A stretch of DNA of 64,000 bases from Flammeovirgaceae bacterium SG7u.111 (lineage in GTDB: Bacteria; Bacteroidota; Bacteroidia; Cytophagales; Flammeovirgaceae), in NCBI GenBank assembly GCA_034044135.1, contig CP139021.1, positions 6,920,001 through 6,984,000 of the forward strand, given 5' to 3'. The notes under the pieces are model-generated. The model had not been told where the DNA came from and made no database searches. It worked only from the letters and a program-made list of their open reading frames with translations. The position numbers and the translations under genes were made by a program. Of this stretch, positions 49,400-58,541 are shown piece after piece. Every line of letters starts with the position of its first letter. The first letter of the stretch is position 1.

Positions 49400-51850
49400 A
49401 TGAAGGTACTCAAATTTGGAGGGACATCAGTAGGGTCTCCGGAAATCATTAAGCAGGTAATTAAAATTGTAAAACCTGCTACGCTCAAAGAAAAAGTTGT
49501 GGTGGTAGTATCTGCTTTTGGAGGGGTCACGGACCAGCTAATTGCCATTAGCCGACAAGCGGCCGAAGGTGACGCTACGTATAAGGAGCTTTACAAAGCC
49601 ATTGAACATAGGCACATCGATGCCATAAAAGAACTCGTACACGCGCGCAAGCAAAGCGGTTTGCTAGCCGATATAAAATACCTTTTCAACGAGCTGGACG
49701 ATATTCTTCACGGGGTATACCTAGTGAGAGAACTCAGCCCAAAAATGCAAGATTTCATTTTGAGCTTTGGCGAAAGGCTTTCGGCAAGAATTATAAGCGA
49801 AGCTTTCAAAGAACAGGATGTAAATACTGAATTTGCCGATGCTCGGAATTTCATTCGCACCAACCGAATTTTTGGAAATGCCGATGTTGATTTCGAAGTT
49901 ACCAACAAGCAAATTGTTGAGTACTTTAAAAATACAGATATTACGCTACAAATAGTGCCAGGTTTTGTGGCAAGTACAGATCAGGGAGAAACCAGTACAT
50001 TAGGAAGAGGCGGCTCAGACTATACCGCTTCTATTTTGGCAGCGGCCCTCAACGCCGATTTGCTAGAAATCTGGACGGATGTAAACGGCATGATGACTTC
50101 TGACCCTAAAAAGGTGAAGAAAGCATTTACCATCCCAGAGATTTCCTACGAAGAGGCAATGGAAATTTCCTACTTTGGGGCGAAGGTAATCTACCCACCA
50201 AGCATCCAGCCTGCGTACAACAAGCGCATCCCTATTGCAGTAAAAAACACCTACGATCCTGAAGGTGCTGACACACTTATCAACACCAATGCGCCTGACG
50301 GCAAAAGACCGATCAGAGGTATTTCTTCTATGAAAGACGTATCGCTCATTACCCTCTTTGGTAGCGGGATGATTGGGGTAACGGGTACGGCAAAAAGGCT
50401 TTTCAACTGCCTTGCCGATGCCAAGATCAACGTTATCATGATTTCCCAAGCATCTTCCGAGCACTCTATCACTATTGCGGTGAAAGAACTGGAAGCTTAT
50501 GCAGCAGCCAAACTGATCAGAGAAGAGTTTGAAGAAGAAATAGCAGCGAGCAGAATTGAAGACGTGAAAGTGGAGAACGGGCTTTCGGTGGTGGCCGTAG
50601 TTGGTAAAAACATGAAAAACACGCCAGGTATCTCAGGAAAGCTATTTAGCTCTTTGGGGAAAAATGGCATTAATGTGCTCACCATTGCTCAAGGCGCTTC
50701 GGAACTAAACATATCCTTCGTAATCAACCGCTCGGACGAAAGCAAAGCCTTGAACGTAATCCATGAGGCATTTTTCCTATCCGACACCAAAGTGCTCAAT
50801 ATATTTGTTGCAGGGGCTACTGGCCTGATAGGAACTACACTGGTAAAACAAATAAAAGCACATTCCGAATGGCTCAAGTCAAACAACGCCATTGACGTGA
50901 AGCTTGCCGGACTTATCAACACTAAAAAAATGTTGATTTCTGAAGAGGGAATTGACCTAGATAACTATAAAGAAATTTTGGGCAGCTCAGACTCTGATGC
51001 GGATTTACCAAAATTCGTTGAGGAAATGAAAAAGGCTAATTTGCCCAACTCCGTATTTGTAGATGCTACGGCAAGTGCAGACGTTTCGGAGCAATATGCA
51101 AAAGTCCTCAATTCGAGTATTTCCATCGTAACGCCTAACAAGCTTGCTTGCTCGGGAAGCATGGAGTATTACAAGGAATTGAAAGAACTGAGCCACAAAC
51201 GTGGGGCTAAATTCTTGTTTGAAACCAACGTAGGCGCTGGCTTGCCTGTAATAGGCACGCTCAATGACCTTGTGCACAGCGGAGATAAAATCTTGAAAAT
51301 AGAGGCGATTCTCTCAGGTACGCTCAACTTCATTTTCAACACCGTGAGCAGCGAAAGGAAAATGAGCGATGTGGTGGTAGAAGCTAGGGAAAATGGCTTT
51401 ACCGAACCCGACCCACGAATTGACCTCAGCGGATCAGACGTTGCCCGTAAGATCTTAATCTTGAGCAGGGAACTCGGCTACGACATGAACATCGACGAGG
51501 TGGAGATGAAACCATTTATTCCTGAAAAGTATTTTGAAGCAGATAGCGTGGAGCAATTCCTCAAAAACCTAGAGGAATTTGATGGTATTTTTGAAGCAGA
51601 TCGCTCAAAACTCGATGCCAAAGAGCAGAAGTACCGTGTGATAGCTAAGTTGGAAAACGGCAAAGCCTCCATCAGCCTGAACACCTACGACAAAGGAGAT
51701 TCCTTTTACGCAGCAGCGGGCAGCGACAACATTATCTTGTACACCACCGAAAGGTACTTGGAGCAACCACTAATGATAAAAGGTCCTGGCGCTGGAGCAG
51801 AAGTAACCGCAGCAGGCGTATTTGCGGATATTATCCGTGTGGTGGCGTAG
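49400..51850 (+). CDS. thrA: Bifunctional aspartate kinase / homoserine dehydrogenase
   Basis: 816 residues. The kinase half begins KVLKFGGTSVGSPE and includes ITEAF-type regions and GFVASTDQGETSTLGRGGSDYTASIL. Two ACT-type domains follow (about 315-460), the site of threonine feedback. The dehydrogenase half starts FVAGATGLIGTTLVKQI (NAD(P) site) and contains NVGAGLPVIGTLNDLVHSGDKI and GTLNFIFNTV. It does the first and third steps from aspartate to homoserine, which MetA and ThrB share. First gene of thrA-thrB-thrC on the plus strand. Confidence 0.95.
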   Translation: MKVLKFGGTSVGSPEIIKQVIKIVKPATLKEKVVVVVSAFGGVTDQLIAISRQAAEGDATYKELYKAIEHRHIDAIKELVHARKQSGLLADIKYLFNELDDILHGVYLVRELSPKMQDFILSFGERLSARIISEAFKEQDVNTEFADARNFIRTNRIFGNADVDFEVTNKQIVEYFKNTDITLQIVPGFVASTDQGETSTLGRGGSDYTASILAAALNADLLEIWTDVNGMMTSDPKKVKKAFTIPEISYEEAMEISYFGAKVIYPPSIQPAYNKRIPIAVKNTYDPEGADTLINTNAPDGKRPIRGISSMKDVSLITLFGSGMIGVTGTAKRLFNCLADAKINVIMISQASSEHSITIAVKELEAYAAAKLIREEFEEEIAASRIEDVKVENGLSVVAVVGKNMKNTPGISGKLFSSLGKNGINVLTIAQGASELNISFVINRSDESKALNVIHEAFFLSDTKVLNIFVAGATGLIGTTLVKQIKAHSEWLKSNNAIDVKLAGLINTKKMLISEEGIDLDNYKEILGSSDSDADLPKFVEEMKKANLPNSVFVDATASADVSEQYAKVLNSSISIVTPNKLACSGSMEYYKELKELSHKRGAKFLFETNVGAGLPVIGTLNDLVHSGDKILKIEAILSGTLNFIFNTVSSERKMSDVVVEARENGFTEPDPRIDLSGSDVARKILILSRELGYDMNIDEVEMKPFIPEKYFEADSVEQFLKNLEEFDGIFEADRSKLDAKEQKYRVIAKLENGKASISLNTYDKGDSFYAAAGSDNIILYTTERYLEQPLMIKGPGAGAEVTAAGVFADIIRVVA

Positions 51851-51864
51851 TTAAAAAAATGTAA

Positions 51865-51900
51865 CTAATAAGCACTGGAGCGAGCCTCCGCTCGTACCAT
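51865..51900. repeat. GAGCG/CGCTC hairpin segment between thrA and thrB
   Basis: GGAGCGAGCCTCCGCTCG at 51877-51894 has stem GAGCG/CGCTC. Similar GC-rich hairpins follow thrC and lie near 55015-55030. I suspect a dispersed intergenic element. Confidence 0.35.
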
Positions 51901-51964
51901 TTCAGCACAATTCAGAAAGCAAAAAAGAAAGCATTGAAGGCTTCTTAACATAAGACATAAATCA

Positions 51965-52894
51965 ATGAGCGAATCGGTAAAAGTATTTTCCCCCGCCACC
52001 GTGGCAAACGTAGCCTGTGGTTTTGATATTTTGGGTCTTTCCCTCCAGTATCCTGGAGATGAGATAGTGGTGAGGAAAACGGACACCCCCGGTATCAAAA
52101 TCATCAACAGTACGGAGTATAAGGAAATCCCCGAAAATCCGCTCAAGAATACCGCATCGGTTGCCATGCAAGCTTTTCTCGACCACCTCGGAAGTGAGCA
52201 AGGTTTCGAGATGGAAATTTTGAAAAAAATAAAGCCCGGAAGCGGAATTGGTTCGAGCGCCGCCAGTTCGGCTGCGGGAGTATTTGCCGCCAACCATTTG
52301 CTAGGCAGTCCGCTTAGCAGAAAAGAATTGGTACAATTTGCCATGGCAGGAGAAGCGGCGGCTTGCGGTTCGCCCCATGCCGATAATGTTGCCCCTGCCC
52401 TGTTGGGTGGCTTTGCCCTCATCAGAAGCTACAACCCGCTCGACGTGGTGACATTGCCCTATCCAGAAGATTTATATTGCACCATTATCCATCCTCAAAT
52501 AGAGGTAAAAACGGCTGATGCCCGAAGGATTCTCCGCAAGGAAATAGCCTTGAAAGATGCCGTGGTTCAGTGGGGAAACATTGCGGGATTGGTAGCAGGG
52601 CTTTTCAACAGCGACTACGAACTGATTGGCAGGTCTTTGGAAGATGTGGTGATCGAGCCCATCCGCTCGATTTTGATTCCTGGCTACGAAGATGCAAAAA
52701 AAGCGGCGATTGAAGCAGGCGCTTTAGGCTGTAGCATTTCTGGCTCAGGTCCTTCCATGTTCTCACTTAGCAAGTCAGAAGAAGCGGCAAAAGCGACTTC
52801 AGATGCCATCCAAGCTGTTTTTGAGAAGTTGGACATCGAAACCAACAATTACATTTCCAAAATCAACCCTGTTGGCATTTCCATTATTTCTTAA
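51965..52894 (+). CDS. thrB: Homoserine kinase
   Basis: 309 residues, GHMP kinase fold: SPATVANVACGFDILGLSL at the start, the phosphate loop PGSGIGSSAASSAAGVFAAN (motif P-x3-GxGSSAA), and the C-terminal SISGSGPSMFSL glycine-rich motif. It phosphorylates homoserine with ATP for threonine synthesis. It lies 114 bases after thrA with a small GC-rich hairpin in the gap and 250 bases before thrC. Confidence 0.95.
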   Translation: MSESVKVFSPATVANVACGFDILGLSLQYPGDEIVVRKTDTPGIKIINSTEYKEIPENPLKNTASVAMQAFLDHLGSEQGFEMEILKKIKPGSGIGSSAASSAAGVFAANHLLGSPLSRKELVQFAMAGEAAACGSPHADNVAPALLGGFALIRSYNPLDVVTLPYPEDLYCTIIHPQIEVKTADARRILRKEIALKDAVVQWGNIAGLVAGLFNSDYELIGRSLEDVVIEPIRSILIPGYEDAKKAAIEAGALGCSISGSGPSMFSLSKSEEAAKATSDAIQAVFEKLDIETNNYISKINPVGISIIS

Positions 52895-53041
52895 ACTAAA
52901 AAAGTCATTTATTTGATAATTTAAATAGTACTGCTATTACATTTTATAAGTGCGATGGCACGAAAATCTGGCGGAGAGGAGCGTTGGGCTTGCGGGGATA
53001 AGCTTTAGATTTTTCGGCAGCCGACGCTGTTGATTTTTTCG

Positions 53042-53067
53042 TCCTTTTTGATCAAGCAAAAAGGACA
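53042..53067. repeat. Perfect inverted repeat before thrC
   Basis: GTCCTTTTTG (53042-53051) pairs with CAAAAAGGAC (53058-53067) around ATCAAG. There is no T-run, so it is not a usual terminator. I recall similar TTTTTGATCAAGCAAAAA-type units as repeats in Bacteroidota intergenic regions. Confidence 0.45.
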
Positions 53068-53144
53068 AGAAGCTAAATTTAATTTACAGGTTTCAGCTTC
53101 TGTGCAAAAGACAAATATTACAACCTTATTTGAATCTTCCTATA

Positions 53145-54440
53145 ATGAAATACTATAGCACAAACCAAAAAGCCCCTCTCAGCGATTTGTCATCGGCTGT
53201 GTTGAAAGGGCTTGCCCCCGACAAAGGATTGTATATGCCCGAGCAAATCCCTGCTCTTCCCGAATCATTTTTTAAGAATTTGCCTAACCTCAGCCTTGCC
53301 GAAATAGGCACAGCGGTATCTGAGGCACTTTTTGGTGAGGATGTTTCCAAAGCCAAGTTGCAAGAGATTTGCGAAGATGCACTCAACTTCGATGTGCCCT
53401 TGGTAATGCTCAACGACAAAGTCGGAAGCCTTGAACTTTTCCACGGCCCTACTTGCGCTTTCAAAGATGTAGGGGCGAGGTTTATGTCGAGGATGATGGC
53501 GCATTTCATCGAAAAAAGGGAGAAAGATACCTACGTTCTGACTGCTACTTCGGGCGATACGGGTTCTGCCGTAGCCAGTGGTTTTTTCAATGTGGAAGGA
53601 ATAAAAGTGGTGTTGCTTTACCCAAAGGGAAAAGTGAGCCACATACAAGAACAGCAGTTGACCACTTACGGTGGAAATATCACCGCTGTAGAAATTGACG
53701 GCACGTTCGACGATTGCCAGCGATTGGTAAAAGATGCATTTGTGGACGATGACCTCAATGCAAAACTGACCCTGACCTCTGCCAACTCCATCAACTTGGC
53801 AAGGTTCTTACCCCAGTCTTTTTATTATTTCCATGCTTTTGCCCAGTTGGGAGAAAAAGCAAAAGACGTGGTTTTCTCTGTACCAAGCGGAAACTTTGGC
53901 AACCTCACCGCAGGGCTTTTTGCCTACAAAATGGGCTTGCCTATCAAGCGGTTCATCGCTGCTACCAATGTGAACGATGTAGTGCCTAGCTACCTCAACA
54001 GTGGTATTTTTGAAGCGAGGGCTTCGGTAAAAACTATTGCCAATGCCATGGACGTGGGCAACCCGAGCAACTTCGTCCGTATGTTGGAAATTTATAAGCA
54101 CTCGCACCCTGCCATGCAAGCCGAGATTACGGGCTTCACCCAAACCGATGCGCAGATTAGGGAAACCATGGAACGCATTTACAAGAAACACGGCTACACC
54201 GCCGACCCACACGGGGCAGTTGGCTACGCTGCTTTGGAAGAGTTGCAGGAAGAAGGAGAAACAGGTATTTTCCTAGAAACTGCCCACCCAGCCAAGTTTA
54301 TGGACGTAGTAGAAGAAACGCTAAACACCAAAGTAGAAATCCCTGAAAGGCTGCAAGCTTTCTTGAAAAAAGAGAAAAAAGCAACTCCTCTTTCTACGGA
54401 ATATGCTGACTTTAAAGGCTTTTTGGAAGGATTGGCGTAA
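53145..54440 (+). CDS. thrC: Threonine synthase
   Basis: 431 residues from ATG 53145 (KYYSTNQKAPLSDLSSAVLKG); a TTG at 53130 would add five residues. PLP lysine is in GPTCAFKDVGARFM, followed by LTATSGDTGSAVASGF and SVPSGNFGNLTAGLFA. It is the PLP enzyme that makes threonine from phosphohomoserine, of the longer ThrC type. It completes the thrABC operon and is followed by three tandem hairpins. Confidence 0.95.
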   Translation: MKYYSTNQKAPLSDLSSAVLKGLAPDKGLYMPEQIPALPESFFKNLPNLSLAEIGTAVSEALFGEDVSKAKLQEICEDALNFDVPLVMLNDKVGSLELFHGPTCAFKDVGARFMSRMMAHFIEKREKDTYVLTATSGDTGSAVASGFFNVEGIKVVLLYPKGKVSHIQEQQLTTYGGNITAVEIDGTFDDCQRLVKDAFVDDDLNAKLTLTSANSINLARFLPQSFYYFHAFAQLGEKAKDVVFSVPSGNFGNLTAGLFAYKMGLPIKRFIAATNVNDVVPSYLNSGIFEARASVKTIANAMDVGNPSNFVRMLEIYKHSHPAMQAEITGFTQTDAQIRETMERIYKKHGYTADPHGAVGYAALEELQEEGETGIFLETAHPAKFMDVVEETLNTKVEIPERLQAFLKKEKKATPLSTEYADFKGFLEGLA

Positions 54441-54453
54441 GAGGTTCATGCCG

Positions 54454-54548
54454 CTCGGCTCTAGCCGAGTGCTCACTATGTCTTGTAGCTCCAGCTACAA
54501 GAGGAAAAAATGATACTGTAGCTCGGGCAGAAATGTCCGAGTTTATTT
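54454..54548. repeat. Three tandem hairpins after thrC
   Basis: Stems CTCGGCT/AGCCGAG (54454-54469), CTTGTAGCT/AGCTACAAG (54482-54501, perfect) and CTCGGGC/GTCCGAG (54522-54541, one wobble). The last is followed by TTTATTTTATT and may end transcription. The units share CTCGG and CCGAG words. Confidence 0.6.
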
Positions 54549-54595
54549 TATTCAATTCCTCCTCAAACTAGAAGGTGAAGCAACAGGTAAGCTGC

Positions 54596-54979
54596 TTAAA
54601 AAAATAGAATCGTTAGAAATACACTTGCTATTATCCCAATCCCTCCAAATATAATTTTATATTTCTCAATGACTATATCCATAGGATAATGTGGATCATA
54701 ATAAATTGTCACATAATCACCTTCCGTTAAGTATGCAGGAAAATAACCAATCGAACTAGTAACAGTCTTCGACTCTTTCTTTAATGTCTGAAACCTAATT
54801 ACTGGGTAATAAAGAATACTTGTGCTATTTCCTCCACTTTTTTTAATTAGTTCCTGTACTATAGCATCATCAACTCTTACCCAATTCTTTTTTACATAAG
54901 CTAGACGTAGAAAGTTATATACTCCAAAACCTAACGCAGCAATTGTTATACAGTAAAATATTATCTCTTCTTCATTCAT
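54596..54979 (-). CDS. DUF3592 membrane protein
   Basis: 127 residues. Helices at both ends (IIFYCITIAALGFGVYNFL and IIFGGIGIIASVFLTILFF) flank a soluble middle with the DUF3592 pattern: YYPVIRFQTLKKESKTVTSSIGYFPAYLTEGDYVTIYYDPHYP. The family has no known function. Gene is on its own, between the thr operon and the ClC gene. Confidence 0.85.
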   Translation of the reverse strand: MNEEEIIFYCITIAALGFGVYNFLRLAYVKKNWVRVDDAIVQELIKKSGGNSTSILYYPVIRFQTLKKESKTVTSSIGYFPAYLTEGDYVTIYYDPHYPMDIVIEKYKIIFGGIGIIASVFLTILFF

Positions 54980-55098
54980 GATGATTAAAATTTAATAATC
55001 AAAAACACCCATCACTCGACTAGCGCCGAGCGAGAGGTTGAATTAAAAAAATCATTACCTACTATTCTTTTGATTCCAGCTATTTTACACAGTAGGCA

Positions 55099-55127
55099 GG
55101 AGATCCCGAATCAAGTTCGGGATGACC
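55099..55127. repeat. Hairpin repeat of GATCCCGAA..TTCGGGATG type
   Basis: GATCCCGAA (55102-55110) and TTCGGGATG (55116-55124) around TCAAG. This motif is a dispersed intergenic element I have seen in many bacterial genomes. It causes a spurious reading frame across it. Confidence 0.55.
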
Positions 55128-55182
55128 AAATAAGGGTTAAATACCCTCATATACAAATTTCCTCAGCCTCTCATCGAAAAAA

Positions 55183-56988
55183 CTACTTCTTCTGCTGCTT
55201 AATCACTTGCTCTCGGTACACGTTGAAAATGCGGGATTTGGAGACGAAACCTTCGTATTTTCCCTTGCGGATTACGGGTAGGTTCCAGGCTTGGGAGGTT
55301 TCAAATTTGTGCATAACGGATTGCATACTCTCGCCGTATTCCACATAGTTGGGAGGAAGCTCCATAATATCGGCGATATCTACTTCTTTCTGCTTTTCGG
55401 GGTTGAACATGATGTCCCGCACATCGTCGAGGGTGACTATTCCTTCCAAGCCTCCATCTTCGTTTAGTACGGGGAAAATATTTCGTTTGCTCACGCTGAT
55501 GGACTTCACCATGTCTTTCAATTTTCCATCAACAGGAACTGCTTTAAATTCCCTTTCAATAATTTTATTGATGCTCAAATTCCCCAACACCTGCATATCC
55601 TGTCCATTTTGCACGTATTCCCCTCGATGCATCAGATCGCGGATGTAGGGCGAGTTTGCATTGAAATAGGTAACGGTAGAATAGGAAATAGCCGAAACGA
55701 TCATAAGTGGAATGAAGAGCGTGTAGCCTCCCGTAAGCTCGGCTATGAGGAAAATAGCGGTGAGCGGGGCATATTGCACACCGCAAAGTACGCCGCACAT
55801 CCCCACCAAAGCAAAGTTGCTTTCGGAAATAAAGGCTAAACCTGAAAGGTTGATGAATTTGGCAAAAGAATAGCCCGTAACCCCACCTAGGAAAAAAGAG
55901 GGGGCAAATGTTCCACCGCTGCCTCCTGCCGAAATCGTAATGGCAGAGGCGATGGTTTTTACCAAAATTAGGGCAACGAGGTAGCCAAAGAAAGTCCAGC
56001 TATTGGTATCGGCACTCTTAAAAAAGAGCATTTTATCTAATAAGCCCGCGGTATTTCCATTGAGCATATCTTTTATAAAAAGATAACCTTCGCCATACAC
56101 TGCGGGGAAAAGAAATATGGCCAAGCAAAGCAAAACACCACCAACCAAAGCCCTGTTAGTACCATTTTTTATCCTCTCAAATATCATTTCCATCCAGTGG
56201 AGGAAATCGGTGAAGTACCTCGAAATAAACCCGCATACTACTCCAAGTGCGATGTAAAGCGGAATATCAAAGGCGTTGAACGTATCTAATAACCTGAAAG
56301 AGAAAAGCGCATCCTCGCCCAGCAAGACTAACGATACCATTGTAGCACTTACCGAAGCCATGAGCAGGGGAATGAAACTGGCTACAGAAATATCGAATAG
56401 AATAACTTCGAGGCTAAAGATCAGGCCGGCAATGGGTGCATTGAAAATAGCAGAAATAACCCCTGCCGTACCACAGCCGATCATGAGTGTACGCATTTTA
56501 TAGTTCATGTTTACCAGCTGGGCTATGTTGGATCCAATAGCCGAACCCGTAAGCACTATGGGAGACTCCAACCCTGCAGAGCCGCCAAGCCCGACGGTAA
56601 AGGCGCTGGTCACCATCCGCGAATACATTTTGCTTTTACCGATTATCCCCGATTTTTTGGAGATGGAGTATAAAATATCGGTAATCGCATGCCCCAACTG
56701 GGCCTCTTTGTACAGAATTCGGGCTAGGAAAATAGTGATCAGAAGCCCTAGCATGGGCAGCACTATCTGAAGATAACTGTAGCTAAAGGTCTCGGAAGTG
56801 AGCTTGTGCTGAATAAAATGTACCGACTGCTTAAGCGCCACGGCGGCCAAGCCAGCCACGATCCCTACTATACCACTTATGATGAATACAAAGTTCTTTT
56901 CGGAAATATAGCGTATTTTCCAAGTTAAAGCTCTTTCTAGCTTGCTCGATATGGCAGTTCGTATGTGAAATTTTCGCACAGGGCGCAT
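55183..56988 (-). CDS. ClC-family chloride channel/antiporter with tandem CBS domains
   Basis: 601 residues. Core helices with GLGGSAGLESPIVLTGSAIGSN (the GxxGLES loop keeps the gating Glu), GGSGGTFAPSFFLGG and the conserved tail. The Ser/Tyr chloride ligands are not certain in this read. Two CBS domains end the protein (about residues 460-590), the first after KAVPVDGKLKDMVKSI and the second in ESMQSVMHKFE. It moves Cl-, with or without H+. CBS domains bind nucleotides and may regulate it. Transcribed alone. Confidence 0.92.
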   Translation of the reverse strand: MRPVRKFHIRTAISSKLERALTWKIRYISEKNFVFIISGIVGIVAGLAAVALKQSVHFIQHKLTSETFSYSYLQIVLPMLGLLITIFLARILYKEAQLGHAITDILYSISKKSGIIGKSKMYSRMVTSAFTVGLGGSAGLESPIVLTGSAIGSNIAQLVNMNYKMRTLMIGCGTAGVISAIFNAPIAGLIFSLEVILFDISVASFIPLLMASVSATMVSLVLLGEDALFSFRLLDTFNAFDIPLYIALGVVCGFISRYFTDFLHWMEMIFERIKNGTNRALVGGVLLCLAIFLFPAVYGEGYLFIKDMLNGNTAGLLDKMLFFKSADTNSWTFFGYLVALILVKTIASAITISAGGSGGTFAPSFFLGGVTGYSFAKFINLSGLAFISESNFALVGMCGVLCGVQYAPLTAIFLIAELTGGYTLFIPLMIVSAISYSTVTYFNANSPYIRDLMHRGEYVQNGQDMQVLGNLSINKIIEREFKAVPVDGKLKDMVKSISVSKRNIFPVLNEDGGLEGIVTLDDVRDIMFNPEKQKEVDIADIMELPPNYVEYGESMQSVMHKFETSQAWNLPVIRKGKYEGFVSKSRIFNVYREQVIKQQKK

Positions 56989-57013
56989 TTTTTAAGTTAG
57001 AAATAAAACTTTT

Positions 57014-57050
57014 AGAAGCTGCTTGGGAATAAATTTTCAAAACAGCTTCT
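57014..57050. repeat. AGAAGCTG/CAGCTTCT hairpin upstream of the ClC gene
   Basis: AGAAGCTG (57014-57021) and CAGCTTCT (57043-57050) pair perfectly across 21 bases. It lies 26 bases upstream of the ClC start (minus strand) and may be a repeat or affect translation. Confidence 0.4.
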
Positions 57051-57143
57051 CTCAGACCGAACATAAAACCTCGATGCCTATCAAAAGTAAAATTATATCC
57101 TTCCTACTCAAAAGTGTAAAGATATTTTCTTTTGAAAAAGTGA

Positions 57144-58337
57144 TTAGCTTCTGTATTTTTCTGTAATCTCGTAAACGTGGGCAAGAATACTCTTATCTTC
57201 TTCTGTCAATTCCAACCCCCTTCTAGCAAGAACTCTACTGGCTAATTCATACATTTTAGGCAGCCTAAAAGTAGCCACTTTTCCTTCCCCACCCCAACCG
57301 AAAGAAGGAATGAAGTTTTTGAGGAACCCAGCTCCGTAAAGAATAGCACCAACCCCTACTACCGTACCCGTATTGAACATGGTATTGATACCTGACTTAG
57401 TATGGTCACCCATCATCAGACCGCAAAACTGCAAACCTGTATCTACAAAACTATCTACCGAATAATCCCAGTTTTTCACATTGGAGTAGTTATTCTTTAG
57501 GTTAGAGGTATTGCTATCAGCACCAAAGTTGCACCATTCAGCTATTACGCTGTTCCCCAAGTACCCATCGTGCGATTTATTGCTATACCCAAAAATAACC
57601 GAGTTGGCCACTTCGCCACCTACTTTTGAGAAAGGTCCAAAAGTGTTGTCACCCCTGATTTTTGCCCCCATATTGATATGGGAATTTTCACATAAGCCCA
57701 ATGCACCCCTCACCAAAGCACCCTCATGGATCTCTGCGTTTTTCCCTATATAAATTGACCCATATTCAGCATTTAGTATCGCTGCTTTTATGGAAGCCCC
57801 TTCTTCTACAAAAATATTTTCAGGATTATAAACTATGGTGTGCGGGTCAGTTATTGGCTCACTTTTCCGACCTTTTGTTATTAATTGGTAATCCTTATCC
57901 AATTCTGCCCTGTTCTTCTTGAATATCTCCCAGTTTTTATTGAAAATGGCAACTTTATTTTCCCAAGTCAACTTATTGCCTGATTGAGAAGCTTCTAGCA
58001 ACTCTTCGGGAGTAGTGAACTTAGCAGAGCTACAAAAAGCCAACAGCATCCCATCTTTTTCGATGGATTGGTTTTCTGACAAGGACTTAACCGCAGCTAT
58101 AAAGGCATCGTCAGGAGAGACCCCTCCGTGCACGTAATAGTTCAACCTCTCAAAATGTGGAGGGAATTTCTTGCTCAAGTAGCTTTCGGTAAGAAAAGAA
58201 TAATCAGCAGGGAAGCGAGTCTTCCACTTTTCGGTGATCTTAATAATCCCGACCCTAATTTCGGCTACAGGCCTCAAATAGGTAAGTGGCAACAAGCCTT
58301 TTTTACTGCTAGGGTGATCGAAAAGAAGTATATTCAT
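57144..58337 (-). CDS. GlmU-family sugar-nucleotidyltransferase/acyltransferase-like protein
   Basis: 397 residues. The N-terminus has LLPLTYLRPVAEIRVGI, similar to the LRP..L.G region of nucleotidyltransferases. The C-terminal 200 residues form a left-handed beta-helix of hexapeptide repeats (AEIHEGALVRGALGLCENSHINMG, then GDNTFGPFSKVGGEV). This is the Bacteroidota 'GlmU family' type, smaller than true GlmU, with an uncertain nucleotidyltransferase site. It may act in UDP-sugar or cell-wall precursor synthesis. It lies upstream of the ClC gene on the same strand with about 155 bases between. Confidence 0.8.
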   Translation of the reverse strand: MNILLFDHPSSKKGLLPLTYLRPVAEIRVGIIKITEKWKTRFPADYSFLTESYLSKKFPPHFERLNYYVHGGVSPDDAFIAAVKSLSENQSIEKDGMLLAFCSSAKFTTPEELLEASQSGNKLTWENKVAIFNKNWEIFKKNRAELDKDYQLITKGRKSEPITDPHTIVYNPENIFVEEGASIKAAILNAEYGSIYIGKNAEIHEGALVRGALGLCENSHINMGAKIRGDNTFGPFSKVGGEVANSVIFGYSNKSHDGYLGNSVIAEWCNFGADSNTSNLKNNYSNVKNWDYSVDSFVDTGLQFCGLMMGDHTKSGINTMFNTGTVVGVGAILYGAGFLKNFIPSFGWGGEGKVATFRLPKMYELASRVLARRGLELTEEDKSILAHVYEITEKYRS

Positions 58338-58541
58338 GAGTGGAGTTCTGAGTTGAAGCTACGGTTTAAAAAATTCAAAAATAACAATCAAGATTCGTCA
58401 ATGCTACTTTTTCTTCATAATGAAATTAGAATTCAAATATATCAGCAACAGTTCAATTTAAGCTTAGCCAAAAGCAATCTATTATAACTGACAATAAACC
58501 ACTGATTTTCAATACAAAACAACACACAACACACTACTTAC

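Noticed and set aside
49140-49400. 86-codon minus-strand frame and a possible Thr leader upstream of thrA
   Set aside because: The frame has no motif. Neither strand shows a run of Thr, Ile or Met codons before thrA, so classical thr attenuation is not supported.
55070-55348. 92-codon plus-strand frame beginning MIPAILHSRQEIPNQVRDD
   Set aside because: Such peptides are the translation of the GATCCCGAA repeat, a known source of false genes, and the rest lies over the ClC gene end.
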